DNA of 64,000 nt, taken from positions 2,334,795 to 2,398,794 of the forward strand of contig CP130629.1 of the NCBI GenBank assembly GCA_030644725.1, written 5' to 3'. The position numbers and the translations under genes were made by a program. This stretch comes from Candidatus Electrothrix communis. GTDB taxonomy: Bacteria; Desulfobacterota; Desulfobulbia; Desulfobulbales; Desulfobulbaceae. Positions 17,159 through 26,646 of this stretch are shown one piece after another. How positions within the stretch are numbered: the stretch's first letter is position 1; every line of letters begins with the position of its first letter. The notes beneath the pieces were generated by a model, which searched no databases, was not told the origin of the DNA, and saw only the letters and a program-made list of their open reading frames with translations.

Positions 17159-18448
17159 CTAACCCGGAACATCCAGTCGCGGTGCTTTCCGCAACAACGC
17201 CAGATACCACTGCACAGCACCGCTGAACCTCTTGATGAGAACAGCCTCATCACTCCATCTCACCCCGAGCAGGTCCGCCACCTCCTGCGTATCCCGATAA
17301 AATCGAGGTCGAATCCTAACGAGTTGAATTTTGTCTCCATCATCTTGTTGCAAGACGATAACGGGAGAGAGTATCCCCCTGATCAGTTCACAGGCTGACG
17401 GTTCAATCCCGGTATTGACAACCTTTTTACTGAAAAAGAGATACGATCGAGAGGAGAACACCAAAAAACCGTCTTGCAAAGCAAGTTTCCCATAGGTCAA
17501 CGGCGGTGTTCGGGCCAAATAACAGCTGGAAAAGCACTTGATCCCATCTGACGGCAGAGAACCACCTCTGCTCCGCAAAAGCTTGTAAAACACCAGATCA
17601 TGCGACATGACCGTGCCGAAAACGACCAGCCGCAAGGTTTTCGGAAAAAGGTAGACCGCAAAGGCAATGACGACGCCTGCCAAAAGCGCCCCCATGTAGG
17701 TCCCGGATAAGCCGATGATCAGCAGCACCAGAGCATTCTTTGCCGCAGCCAAGAGGGCATCGCCGATGGAAAACGGGCAGAGCAAGATAAGCACGTTAAA
17801 CGCCTGGGAGAGAACCCAGACCACTATAAATATCAGGGTGGCGGTGATTGATGTCATGGTCATCAGGAGCAGGTCAACACCGGTATTCAGTGCCGCGTCT
17901 GCGGAACCAGCCGCGATAGCGACCGGAAAAAGGGCATCGCAAACCTGCTGAGACAGGTGCTGTACTTGTTGGAATTCACCCTGGGTCACAGAGGTAAGCA
18001 AAACCGGCAGCGCGATGAGCGCACTGGTGTTTTTCTCAAACAGGATTTCAACGGCATCCAAAGGAGACTTCAACAGCTTGGGGAAGGCTGCGCCAAAGGT
18101 GTCTTTTAAAAAGATCATCCCCAACACAACAGCTAACAGCCCCCAGAATTTCGGGGAGAGATGCCAAGGCAAGGCAGCGCGGGCCTGCTCAGGAGCAGAA
18201 AAATAGGAATACGCTCCCAAGGCGGACATGCATAAAATAGGATTCAGGGCCAGTCCGGTGAGTTGCGCGATTTCCTGGGACAACATCTCCGCGTTAAAGG
18301 TGACCTGCTTATAACTCATCGGTGCTGGAGCCGGTCCCGGTGTCGATCCCGGCGTAGGTTCCGGAGACTGTCCCGACGTATCAGCGAAAACGAAAGACGA
18401 GCTGAAGAGCAGGACAATGAAGAAGAAGAATATTTTTTTGACCAGCAT
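17159..18448 (-). CDS. Polytopic membrane protein with Pro-rich N-terminus (last gene of the radical SAM operon)
   Basis: About 429 residues: a signal peptide (ending FVFADT), a Pro/Gly-rich linker (PEPTPGSTPGPAPAPMS), then at least six hydrophobic segments (for example FWGLLAVVLGMIFLKDTFG, TATLIFIVVWVLSQAFNVLIL, LVLLIIGLSGTYMGALLAG) and a C-terminal cytosolic region of about 130 residues. The start is the ATG at 18448 after GGGGGTG. It is 112 bases downstream of the GIDE-like gene on the same strand. I do not recognise the family; a channel, transporter or membrane partner for the modified peptide is conceivable only from context. Confidence 0.65.
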   Translation of the reverse strand: MLVKKIFFFFIVLLFSSSFVFADTSGQSPEPTPGSTPGPAPAPMSYKQVTFNAEMLSQEIAQLTGLALNPILCMSALGAYSYFSAPEQARAALPWHLSPKFWGLLAVVLGMIFLKDTFGAAFPKLLKSPLDAVEILFEKNTSALIALPVLLTSVTQGEFQQVQHLSQQVCDALFPVAIAAGSADAALNTGVDLLLMTMTSITATLIFIVVWVLSQAFNVLILLCPFSIGDALLAAAKNALVLLIIGLSGTYMGALLAGVVIAFAVYLFPKTLRLVVFGTVMSHDLVFYKLLRSRGGSLPSDGIKCFSSCYLARTPPLTYGKLALQDGFLVFSSRSYLFFSKKVVNTGIEPSACELIRGILSPVIVLQQDDGDKIQLVRIRPRFYRDTQEVADLLGVRWSDEAVLIKRFSGAVQWYLALLRKAPRLDVPG

Positions 18449-18560
18449 TGTCACACCCCCGTTGACGTATTAAGCAAAACGTTCCAGCCTGAAAATCCTT
18501 AAATCCAGCTCGGTTTTTTTAAAACAATATCATGTTATTACACTCAGAAAGCAAAAAACC

Positions 18561-19406
18561 TTATCCAGCTTTCACAATAAAAAAATAGAACAGAAGCAAC
18601 GCATTGATAATCAGCGCAGCAATATGTATCTGTTTGAGCACAGCATCCGTTTTCGCTCGCTTAATAATGGACGCCACTAACTGTACAGGTGCTCCCTGCC
18701 GCTCCTTCAGCACCACAAAAGAAGGAAACTTCAAGCGTCCGGTCGGTTTGATAAATAGACGGCCATCCGCCTCTCGAACCAGCTTCCCCTGTGCCGTTAA
18801 CATGTCGCCGCTGCGGGCAAAATTCTCCGACACATGATATTTCTTATATTTTGCCTGATCCTGCCCCCGTGCCTTTTCCGGGCATCGGGCCGAGCTCTTA
18901 TCGTTCTTGCGCAGCTGCAGCCAACTCTTAGTAAAATCCGCCGCCTTGATATGCACCCGATCATACTTACCCACGAGTTCAAATTCATCGGCAGATTGCT
19001 CCCAATATAACGGCTTCAACTGGGTTTCCATACCTTTGGCCGGTTTTTTCCTCTTGGTTTCCCATTCTGCCACGATGCTTGCCGAGTAAAAGGCGCATTC
19101 TCTGCCGCTATGAGGAAGAACAGCTCTATTTTCTCCTGCCATCTTGCCCTGAAAGCGTACATAGCAGTCGATTTTCCCAGGGTTGAAACGATCCGGCCTT
19201 TGAGCCATTCTTGCCCTTGCCAGGTAAGCTGACATTTTGGCAAATTCCTCCCATACGAAAAAGAGCAGGACCAAGGAAAGAGCAACGGATACCCCCTGGG
19301 TCATGATACGATCTGAAGAATGGGGGCCAGGCCTCACCGCAACGGCAATACATTGCACGAAACATGTCAGGAAAATGCACAGAATAATTCTGCCAATGAC
19401 AGCCAT
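18561..19406 (-). CDS. GIDE-like membrane-anchored protein
   Basis: 281 residues with membrane segments near the N-terminus (IILCIFLTCFVQCIAVAV; VSVALSLVLLFFVWEEF) and at the C-terminus (IAALIINALLLFYFFIV). The region between resembles the GIDE domain of eukaryotic mitochondrial MUL1-type ubiquitin ligases (GREC-FYSASI, DFTKSW, then LTAQGKLVREADGRLFIKP), but no RING finger is present. Bacterial GIDE-domain proteins have no known role. The ribosome site is AGGGAGGAAGA. The gene starts 20 bases after the Asn-rich protein, so it is part of the same operon. The family call is moderate. Confidence 0.6.
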   Translation of the reverse strand: MAVIGRIILCIFLTCFVQCIAVAVRPGPHSSDRIMTQGVSVALSLVLLFFVWEEFAKMSAYLARARMAQRPDRFNPGKIDCYVRFQGKMAGENRAVLPHSGRECAFYSASIVAEWETKRKKPAKGMETQLKPLYWEQSADEFELVGKYDRVHIKAADFTKSWLQLRKNDKSSARCPEKARGQDQAKYKKYHVSENFARSGDMLTAQGKLVREADGRLFIKPTGRLKFPSFVVLKERQGAPVQLVASIIKRAKTDAVLKQIHIAALIINALLLFYFFIVKAG

Positions 19407-19426
19407 TTGATTCTTCCTCCCTGTTT

Positions 19427-19846
19427 TCAGCCGTTATTGCCGTTGTTACCGTTATTATTATTATTATTATTGTTGTTGTTATTATTATTGTTATTGTTCG
19501 CACTACCGCCCCCACCTCCCCAGAAGACAGCCACATCATCTGTGCCAGATTCCGGCCCCAGATAGTACTGCGCCTCAAGCTGGGTTATCCGTTCGCCATC
19601 AAAGCGCAAGTAATCAGCACCACCACTGCTCCGTACCGCTTTAACTTCGCTCAGACCAGCAACGGTAAAGAGGTAGAGCGAGTTGTCGCGAAACAGAACA
19701 TAGGGATATGCTGCTCTGTTCTTGTCAAAATGACCCTGAATAATTTTCTGGGCCCGTTCGGGGTTCTTAATACCGGTATTTTTCAGATACAAATCCAGCT
19801 TTTTCTCCCTCCGAGAGCCGGTTATCCGGTCCGCTTGGCTGCTCAT
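19427..19846 (-). CDS. Small protein with C-terminal Gly5 / Asn16 tail, candidate RiPP precursor
   Basis: 139 residues. The first about 115 residues form a folded-looking leader (KKLDLYLKNTGIKNPERAQKI, YVLFRDNSLYLFTVAGL). The end is a Trp, five Gly, Ser-Ala, sixteen Asn, then GNNGNNG. Asn codons mix AAT and AAC, so the tail is not a pure trinucleotide expansion. The ATG at 19846 is two bases after the stop of the radical SAM gene and its GGAGG site lies inside that gene, so the two are translationally coupled. A low-complexity tail directly behind a SPASM enzyme is the usual arrangement of a RiPP substrate. That it is modified is inference. Confidence 0.7.
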   Translation of the reverse strand: MSSQADRITGSRREKKLDLYLKNTGIKNPERAQKIIQGHFDKNRAAYPYVLFRDNSLYLFTVAGLSEVKAVRSSGGADYLRFDGERITQLEAQYYLGPESGTDDVAVFWGGGGGSANNNNNNNNNNNNNNNNGNNGNNG

Positions 19847-19848
19847 CT

Positions 19849-21642
19849 TTATGTCCTCCGATGCCAAAAGAATTCAATGTTTTGAAAAGGCAGGTTGATT
19901 GCCTGGATATGATAGAACGCATTCTTCCGATGCTTGGCATAATGATACTCGCGCAATGCCTTGGTTGTGAAGAATACATTATTTTTCACCCCATCCAGAT
20001 AGAACGGAGCATGCTCAGCTACTACCGATGAAATATCCAGCAAGAGATAGCTATCCTCCTTATGAGAAGACGCAACAACAGCATTACGATATAAGGAGTA
20101 ATCAAAAATATGCTCCTGCTTGGTACGCTGTTCGTCGCCGTACACCACGGTGGTATCCCGTAGGAGCATCAAGTAGAGGTAATTATTAATGGGATCATTG
20201 CAGGCTAGGTCAAAGATATCCTCCCGCACCCTCAAGATAATTTCGGATTCTGCATCAAATACCTCTATATCACCAGCATTTTTCAGGATGGCTGAACGCA
20301 GCTGATATTCCACTCCATCAACCCGGAGAAAGAAAATATCGTCGCTGTACAGGGCCTGGAGGTTCTTATCACGAGCAATGATCTCCCTCAGTCGATTGGA
20401 CTCCAGAGCCAGCTCCGGGGTGATAAATCGCTCCTTTTCTGGATACACCTCCTCCATCCTTTGCAGGTTATTCTGGAGGAAGAACTGCTTGGCATACTGC
20501 GGAATCTGCTCCGGTGCCAAGGGCGGATAGCGGTCCGGATTATCCCGGTACATTTCTTTCTGTAACAGGCAGGTATAGCTTCTCTTTAAGCCAGCTTCCT
20601 GGCGGACAAAGGTACAGCCCAGGTTGCAATACGGCATATACGCACACTCCGCACATGCATCATCAATCTCCAAACGATTTTCATTGCGCTCAATGGTGGC
20701 CCAACCGTTCTTGATGATGGATTCGATGCCCTCTTCAAAGATATTACCGTAATAATACTGCTCCGATGACTGCCCCCGTGGACAAGAGTAGACCTTGCCG
20801 TCCACCTGAAGGAGAAAGAATTTGCCGCCGCAATTTAGCGAAGAACAACAGAAATCTGGGGTGAACTCCTTGAACCACTCTGTCTTCAGGGCATTCTCCA
20901 AGGGCGTACGGAGGAAGGCCCGCTGCACTGCATGATAAAACTCCACCTGCTCGGTCTCGCTGAGCATTCTTGTACCGACAGCCTGATTCTTGAACTTCCG
21001 TTGATTTTTCTCCGAATCAAAACCAAACATCACATTAAAGCGGCTCATGTCCAGCCCAATCTCATAATGGAGGTACTTGATAGCCTCGATGAACTCATCG
21101 ACTGCCTCAAGATGGGCCTTAGTAACGACGCAGGATATCTTTTTATTATAGGGATAGGAGGCCAAGGCCTTGAGGTTATCCAGGGTCTGATCCAAGGTAC
21201 AGCGACCGTTCTTATCTCGGCGAAACTCCCCATGCAGGCGCAGGGGAAGATCCACACTGCCGCTGATGGAGACCTGATGTTTGACAAGAACATCCCAATG
21301 TCTCTGGAAATGAAGAAGATTTGTCTTGATATGTAGCGGATTAACCCGAAATCCTTGGGTCTTGATCTGCTCGCCATAGAGCCCATAATAGCGACCAGCT
21401 GTCGTAAAGAGCTGATCCAGCAACTCGCTGGACAGGGTAGTGACCTCACCCCCGTGAAAGGAGAGATTGAACGGCAAATACCCTGTTTCCAATAAGCGAG
21501 CCAAAGCCGTATCCAGGGTATGGAGGATCTTATCCGGTTCCGGCTTATTTTCGGTCAGATCGCCCAGGTAGCAGTATTTGCAACTCATATTGCAATACTT
21601 TGTCGGCACGTAGAGCAGATGGACAGCTTTTTTTAGCTCCAT
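19849..21642 (-). CDS. Radical SAM/SPASM peptide-modifying enzyme
   Basis: 597 residues. The radical SAM cluster motif CNMSCKYC is at residues 17-24. A SPASM region near residues 270-375 has Cys in CCSSLNCGG, VYSCPRG, DDACAECAYMPYCNLGC and YTCLLQ, enough for auxiliary iron-sulfur clusters. The last about 210 residues form an extra domain (for example FFLRVDGVEYQLRSAIL, EHAPFYLDGVKNNVFFTT) that I do not recognise. SPASM enzymes install crosslinks, epimerisations or other changes on peptides. It leads a four-gene operon with an Asn-tailed substrate candidate and two membrane proteins. Confidence 0.85.
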   Translation of the reverse strand: MELKKAVHLLYVPTKYCNMSCKYCYLGDLTENKPEPDKILHTLDTALARLLETGYLPFNLSFHGGEVTTLSSELLDQLFTTAGRYYGLYGEQIKTQGFRVNPLHIKTNLLHFQRHWDVLVKHQVSISGSVDLPLRLHGEFRRDKNGRCTLDQTLDNLKALASYPYNKKISCVVTKAHLEAVDEFIEAIKYLHYEIGLDMSRFNVMFGFDSEKNQRKFKNQAVGTRMLSETEQVEFYHAVQRAFLRTPLENALKTEWFKEFTPDFCCSSLNCGGKFFLLQVDGKVYSCPRGQSSEQYYYGNIFEEGIESIIKNGWATIERNENRLEIDDACAECAYMPYCNLGCTFVRQEAGLKRSYTCLLQKEMYRDNPDRYPPLAPEQIPQYAKQFFLQNNLQRMEEVYPEKERFITPELALESNRLREIIARDKNLQALYSDDIFFLRVDGVEYQLRSAILKNAGDIEVFDAESEIILRVREDIFDLACNDPINNYLYLMLLRDTTVVYGDEQRTKQEHIFDYSLYRNAVVASSHKEDSYLLLDISSVVAEHAPFYLDGVKNNVFFTTKALREYHYAKHRKNAFYHIQAINLPFQNIEFFWHRRT

Positions 21643-21959
21643 AATCGGTAGTCCTAGACAATAAAAAAACTGTTAAAATAATAATACCCTTACGACTTGA
21701 GGGGAAATGCGATATCGGGTCTCAAGAATCGATAAAACACCGATGGAGATTTTGAACAGGCAAAAGCAGGAAAAAGCAAGAAAAAAATTGGACGGAGTTG
21801 CTGTTCGATCTGATCGAGGAGAGAGCTCCTCGATTTTTTTCAACGACGGTTTGAATAATACAACTGCGGTTCCCGCACTTCAGTCAGGAGCCGTTCATAT
21901 CGACTGCTATGAAACAGCTCCGGTGATATGCCGGTGCGCCTTGGGAGCGGCGACCCGCA

Positions 21960-23090
21960 TCAACTCTCTGTCTTGGCCTCGGCAAGTTGAGCTATCCTGA
22001 TCTGATCTTTCTTTTTAAAACCGTACTCAACTAGGCGCTTGATGTCCCGCCACATAGTTTCACTGCCCATAATAGCGACAACAATGGTGTCATCGCCCCG
22101 TTGAAACTGTCCCACGTAGGTCTGGCGAGCTTTATTGGTATAGCCGGTCTTGCCAGCCAGAGCCCCATCCACCTGCCAAAGCGCCCTGTTATGGTTGCGC
22201 AGAAGTTTACCGTACGAGGTTTTGACCTTGGTCCGCTTCATGCGACCAGCAAATTCCTTATCCTGCATGGCATGACGAAATATCTGGGCGAGATCACGGG
22301 CTGTGGACTGCTGGCCCTTGGCTGTCAGGCCGGAGGCTGTGCGGCAGATGGTGTTTTTTGCTCCCCAGAGCCGAGCATGAAGGGTCATTAACTTGGCAAA
22401 ATCAGCTTCACTACCAGCAATTTTTTCCGCCAGAGCAACACTGGCATCGTTTGCCGAAGCCAGAAGAACGGCGTTGATCAGGTCATTGGCCTTATATTTT
22501 TTTCTGGTGCTTAAATACACTTTGGATCTCGGCATCTTCTCCGCATGTCGGCTGACCTTCACCTTTTCATTGTTCTTCAGGCGTTTTATGGCAATCATGC
22601 CGGTAAGTACCTTAATAGTTGATGCCGGTTGACGGGGGTTATCTGGAGCCTTGGCAAAGATGGTCTCGCCTGTTTCAGCATCAAGGATAAAAACACTCTT
22701 TGAGGTGATATGTTTGTTGATGCCAGCGAGTTGGATTCTTTTGCTTTTTCTCGTGCTCTTGCTCTGCCTCTTACTTGTGATGGTGCTCTTGGTGGTTGTG
22801 GAGCAGGAAATCTTCGCAACTCTTTCTTTGACAGAGGAAATATTTCCTTTGCTCCCGAGGATCACGGGCGTGTCCGATGAGGTATCCGCTGAACAGGTTA
22901 CTTTGGTAACGGTCTTGCTAGGAGCTAGAGAAGAAAGTTGTGGCAGCGTCTTGGCTTGCGGAGATTTTTTGGCAGTCTTGCTTAAAACAGGTAGAGCTGC
23001 TGCCTGTGCTTGCAGATGCAGGTGGCCGGAAGACAGGGTAAATACACACGGTGCCAAGAGCGTGATAAATAAAAAAGAGCATCGGTTCAT
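21960..23090 (-). CDS. dacA: D-alanyl-D-alanine carboxypeptidase (PBP5/6 type, peptidase S11)
   Basis: 376 residues with a signal peptide and a Ser/Lys-rich linker of about 100 residues before the catalytic domain. All three penicillin-binding motifs are present: SxxK in PASTIKVLTG, SxN in LLASANDASVA and KTG in LAGKTGYTN. The protein trims the terminal D-Ala of peptidoglycan pentapeptides in the periplasm. No C-terminal amphipathic anchor is obvious, so it may be soluble or held through its basic linker. It is divergent from the next gene across a 280-base gap that shows no further feature. Confidence 0.9.
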   Translation of the reverse strand: MNRCSFLFITLLAPCVFTLSSGHLHLQAQAAALPVLSKTAKKSPQAKTLPQLSSLAPSKTVTKVTCSADTSSDTPVILGSKGNISSVKERVAKISCSTTTKSTITSKRQSKSTRKSKRIQLAGINKHITSKSVFILDAETGETIFAKAPDNPRQPASTIKVLTGMIAIKRLKNNEKVKVSRHAEKMPRSKVYLSTRKKYKANDLINAVLLASANDASVALAEKIAGSEADFAKLMTLHARLWGAKNTICRTASGLTAKGQQSTARDLAQIFRHAMQDKEFAGRMKRTKVKTSYGKLLRNHNRALWQVDGALAGKTGYTNKARQTYVGQFQRGDDTIVVAIMGSETMWRDIKRLVEYGFKKKDQIRIAQLAEAKTES

Positions 23091-23370
23091 AAAAATTATC
23101 CTTTTTATATCTCAGGTTCGTGGAGAATCGATGAAACAGAGTCATGAGAAGGGATTGGCGTCTGCTTGCAGAAAACCTCTCTGTTTTCGCATTGAAAACT
23201 ACAAAATTATTATAACTGATAAGGATTGACTTTGCATCTTTTTAGGGTAAAAATATTCATTCAATGAATTGGCGTGACGCATCATTTATAAGCACCGTCT
23301 TTTTTGTGTTTCAAACATTCTCTATCGCGATATTCCTCCCCCTGAACATCGGATTTTTTAACTCGAACTT

Positions 23371-25104
23371 ATGAAAAAAACACTTTTTTTGGTTTGTTGC
23401 CTCTGCATCGTCGGAGTTCTTGCGTATTTCCTCTCCCGTCCTGCTCCTTCAGAGCCTGAACAAAATTATTATGCTTATTTTTTGCCTGAGGATACTGTGG
23501 CCCTGTTGAGTCTTCATGACATGGCGGGCTTGTCAAAAACATTTCCAGCTACACCCTTGGGTCGATTCTTGGCCAAGCCGGTCATGCATGAGATGCTGGG
23601 AGAATTTGGGGCCACGGAAGAGGATCTGGAACAATATTATGCTTTCTATAATGCTGTTGCCGATATTATGACAAGCCCGGTGTTTCGTCAGGTCTTTGGT
23701 GATGATGCAGTCATCGCCTTATGCCCGCCGGATCCAGAAGGGTTACGAGACAACCCGGAGCAGGAATTAAAAAAGAGCCTCTTGGCTTTCGGGACCTCAT
23801 CCACAGCTGGACCGATCAGCAGGCTTGCTCGCCTGGTGATGTGGAAGGATATGACGAATGCAAAAATAGCTGGTTTGGGGCTGACCCGGATCAGGCTAGA
23901 TGATAATGAGGCGCTCTACGGATATAGTGACCAGGGGATTATTATGCTGGCCTATGATCCCGAGAGGATTGTCAGCGCGGTTCAGCGGAAAGCGACCGGG
24001 GAAAACCTGCGAAATTCTCAGCCCTTTACTACAACAGAGACCTTTTGGCAAGAGGCGGGACAGGGACATGTCTATGCCCGTTCCTATCTCAATGCGATGC
24101 GGCTGCAGGAGCTTGTCAGCGTTTTTGCTCAACAGAAGGTTCAGGATATGGCAAAAGCAGCGACGAAAGAGCTGGCAGGGGTGAAGAGCATAAGCAGCCT
24201 TATCGTCCAAACCCAAGGCGAGCTTCGCATACGGATGAAAGGAGAAATTAACCCTGAGTTGCTGCCTAATGAGGTCCAGGCCGGAGAGGCATTATCAGGT
24301 CATGAAGATTTTTCTTCACCCTTATTGCAAGCAAACACCCTGCTGCATTATCGGCTTGCTCATTTTGATAAAGCGTTTTTTCGTCAATTTCTGACCTCGG
24401 CCAAGACGGAACAGCAGTACCGCGAGCTGGAGAAGACCATTCGAGATGAGGTAGGTTTTTCCTTGGATAAGTTTTTGGAGGCTACGGGTCCACGGGCCGG
24501 GATATCTGTCCATAAAATAGTCAATGCGGGCATGTTCCCCCTACCGAAAACGGTTTTGGCCATCCAGGTCCAGAACAGGCAGGCTGTGGGATGGGCATTG
24601 AGGAAATTACGTGATACCCTCAAAAAACAGGGCTTCGCCAATGAGCACCAGGAAAAGGTTCAAGGCCATCGCCTCTACTATTGGACCATCATGCCTAATG
24701 AGGCCACTCATCTGGCCATCGCCCTGACCGACACTATGTTGTATATCGCCAATGGAGAAAGCCAATTGCGTACCGTACTCGAAGGGAAGCAGCAGCCCGA
24801 GATCTTGGCAGATCAAATCAAGGAGTTGAGGGGGACAGCCGGGACCTGTGTAGCTACTGCCAATTTAGGCGCATTTCTTCTTCGACCGGCCCAGTTGGCT
24901 GCTCAGGTCGAACCCGTTGCAGATTGGTTGATAGATATGTTATGGGCGAGCAAAACCGGCTCTGGTAAAAAAATACAGGAAGAGCTGCTTGCTCTCATGC
25001 GTTCTTTTAACCTTATTACTGCCTGTAGCGATCTTGTGGAAACACATATCAAGGGGGAGGTTATTTTCAAAACACTGCCCGCCGGGGACGAAAAGAAGAA
25101 ATAA
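23371..25104 (+). CDS. DUF3352-like membrane-anchored protein
   Basis: 577 residues with an N-terminal membrane anchor (LFLVCCLCIVGVLAYFL) and a large periplasmic body. The start YYAYFLPEDTVALLSLHDMAGL and repeats of similar beta-alpha units (LYYWTIMPNEATHLAIALTDTMLYIANGES) resemble proteins of the DUF3352 type. No enzymatic motif is seen and function is unknown. The MFS gene follows 77 bases downstream and may be co-transcribed. Confidence 0.65.
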   Translation: MKKTLFLVCCLCIVGVLAYFLSRPAPSEPEQNYYAYFLPEDTVALLSLHDMAGLSKTFPATPLGRFLAKPVMHEMLGEFGATEEDLEQYYAFYNAVADIMTSPVFRQVFGDDAVIALCPPDPEGLRDNPEQELKKSLLAFGTSSTAGPISRLARLVMWKDMTNAKIAGLGLTRIRLDDNEALYGYSDQGIIMLAYDPERIVSAVQRKATGENLRNSQPFTTTETFWQEAGQGHVYARSYLNAMRLQELVSVFAQQKVQDMAKAATKELAGVKSISSLIVQTQGELRIRMKGEINPELLPNEVQAGEALSGHEDFSSPLLQANTLLHYRLAHFDKAFFRQFLTSAKTEQQYRELEKTIRDEVGFSLDKFLEATGPRAGISVHKIVNAGMFPLPKTVLAIQVQNRQAVGWALRKLRDTLKKQGFANEHQEKVQGHRLYYWTIMPNEATHLAIALTDTMLYIANGESQLRTVLEGKQQPEILADQIKELRGTAGTCVATANLGAFLLRPAQLAAQVEPVADWLIDMLWASKTGSGKKIQEELLALMRSFNLITACSDLVETHIKGEVIFKTLPAGDEKKK

Positions 25105-25181
25105 CCAGCTCAGAATAAACGCATGCATCCTGGACACAGGAGGATGCGGAGCAACGAGCTGCTTACCATAAAAGAGAGGAG

Positions 25182-26543
25182 ATGGGGATGAGGAAGCTGG
25201 ACAAACAGGTATGGGGCTGGGCCCTGTACGACTGGGCGAATTCCGCCTTTGCAACAACGGTGATGGCGGGGTTTTTTCCGATTTTTTTCAAACAGTACTG
25301 GAGCTACGGCGCAGATGTCAATACGAGCACAGCTCAGCTCGGTTTTGCCAATGCCATCGCAAGCCTGATTGTTGCTGCAATGGCACCGCTGCTGGGTGCT
25401 ATCGCTGACAGGGGAAGCGCCAAGAAAAGTTTGTTGCTGCTCTTTGCCTATCTCGGGGTCTTGATGACGGCCTCCTTGTTTTTTGTCCAACAAGGCCAAT
25501 GGCTCTGGGCGGTTTTTATTTACTCGCTGGGGATTATCGGTTTTTCTGGAGCCAATATTTTTTATGATTCCCTGTTGCCCAGCGTGTCGGAGAAAGACAA
25601 TATTGATTACATCTCCAGCCTTGGCTTTTCTCTAGGCTACCTGGGCGGGGGTCTGCTTTTTCTGGTCAATGTCCTGATGACCTTGTACCCAGAAGCGTTT
25701 GGACTTGCCAATGCCAGCGAGGCGGTGCGCTGGTCTTTTCTGACCGTGGCCCTCTGGTGGGGAGGCTTCTCCCTGTTCATCCTCTTCTGGGTTGAGGAGG
25801 AAAAAAAAGTTATTAAGAAACGCTCGATGTTGGAGATTATCAGGGAAGGAGGCCAGCAGTTTATCGAGACATTTCAGGAAATCCGTCATTTAAAAACCGT
25901 TTTTCTCTTTCTCCTGGCCTATTGGTTCTATATCGACGGAGTGGACACCATTGTCCGCATGGCTGTAGATTATGGTCTGTCATTGGGGCTTGCTTCCAAC
26001 GACCTCATTATCGCTCTCTTGATTGTCCAGTTTGTCGGTTTTCCAGCCGCACTTTTGTTCGGTAAGCTGGGAGAGTCCTGGGGGGTGCGTAAATCCATCT
26101 TTCTGGGAATCGGGATCTATATGCTGATCACCCTGTGGGGTGTCATGATGGAGAGTAAGCATGAGTTTTACATCCTGGCCGGGGCCATCGGCTTAGCCCA
26201 GGGAGGGATTCAGGCCCTGAGCCGTTCTTTTTATTCACGCCTTATTCCTGCGGATAAACCTGCTGAGTACTATGGTTTTTATAATATGCTGGGGAAATTT
26301 GCCGCCATCCTCGGGCCTGCTTTGATGGGGATTGTTGGTCTCATTGTTCGGCGGATGCTTATGCCACCTACCCCCACAGCAGAACAGATCGAAACGGTAG
26401 GGAGAATAGCCTCACGCTGGGGCATTGGATCGCTTCTCTTGCTATTTATCATCGGTGGTGTCTTGTTGTATTTTGTTGATGAAGAGAAGGGGAAGGAGGA
26501 GGCTGCTCGCCTGGCTGGAAGAGAGCTCGTAGTGGACGAATAG
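25182..26543 (+). CDS. MFS transporter, UMF1/Atg22-like
   Basis: 453 residues with about twelve membrane segments. The N-terminal signature WALYDWANSAFATTVMAGFFPIFFKQYW is typical of the UMF1 family, as are LGAIADRGSAKK and GFSGANIFYDSLLP. The family includes yeast vacuolar Atg22 amino-acid effluxers; bacterial substrates are unknown. The ATG at 25182 follows an AGAGAGGAG ribosome site. Confidence 0.9.
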   Translation: MGMRKLDKQVWGWALYDWANSAFATTVMAGFFPIFFKQYWSYGADVNTSTAQLGFANAIASLIVAAMAPLLGAIADRGSAKKSLLLLFAYLGVLMTASLFFVQQGQWLWAVFIYSLGIIGFSGANIFYDSLLPSVSEKDNIDYISSLGFSLGYLGGGLLFLVNVLMTLYPEAFGLANASEAVRWSFLTVALWWGGFSLFILFWVEEEKKVIKKRSMLEIIREGGQQFIETFQEIRHLKTVFLFLLAYWFYIDGVDTIVRMAVDYGLSLGLASNDLIIALLIVQFVGFPAALLFGKLGESWGVRKSIFLGIGIYMLITLWGVMMESKHEFYILAGAIGLAQGGIQALSRSFYSRLIPADKPAEYYGFYNMLGKFAAILGPALMGIVGLIVRRMLMPPTPTAEQIETVGRIASRWGIGSLLLLFIIGGVLLYFVDEEKGKEEAARLAGRELVVDE

Positions 26544-26646
26544 GAAGGAATGGATACTCTGATCGAGGGGAGAGGAAGACAAGGCCACTTGAGCTGCCTT
26601 ATGTATTTTCTCTCACCTCAGTCTTTATTTTTGTCAGTAAGCGGAG

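Noticed and set aside
19320-19565. Plus-strand frame with poly-Leu opposite the Asn tail
   Set aside because: It is the antisense of the Asn repeat and has no ribosome site; the minus-strand gene fits the operon.
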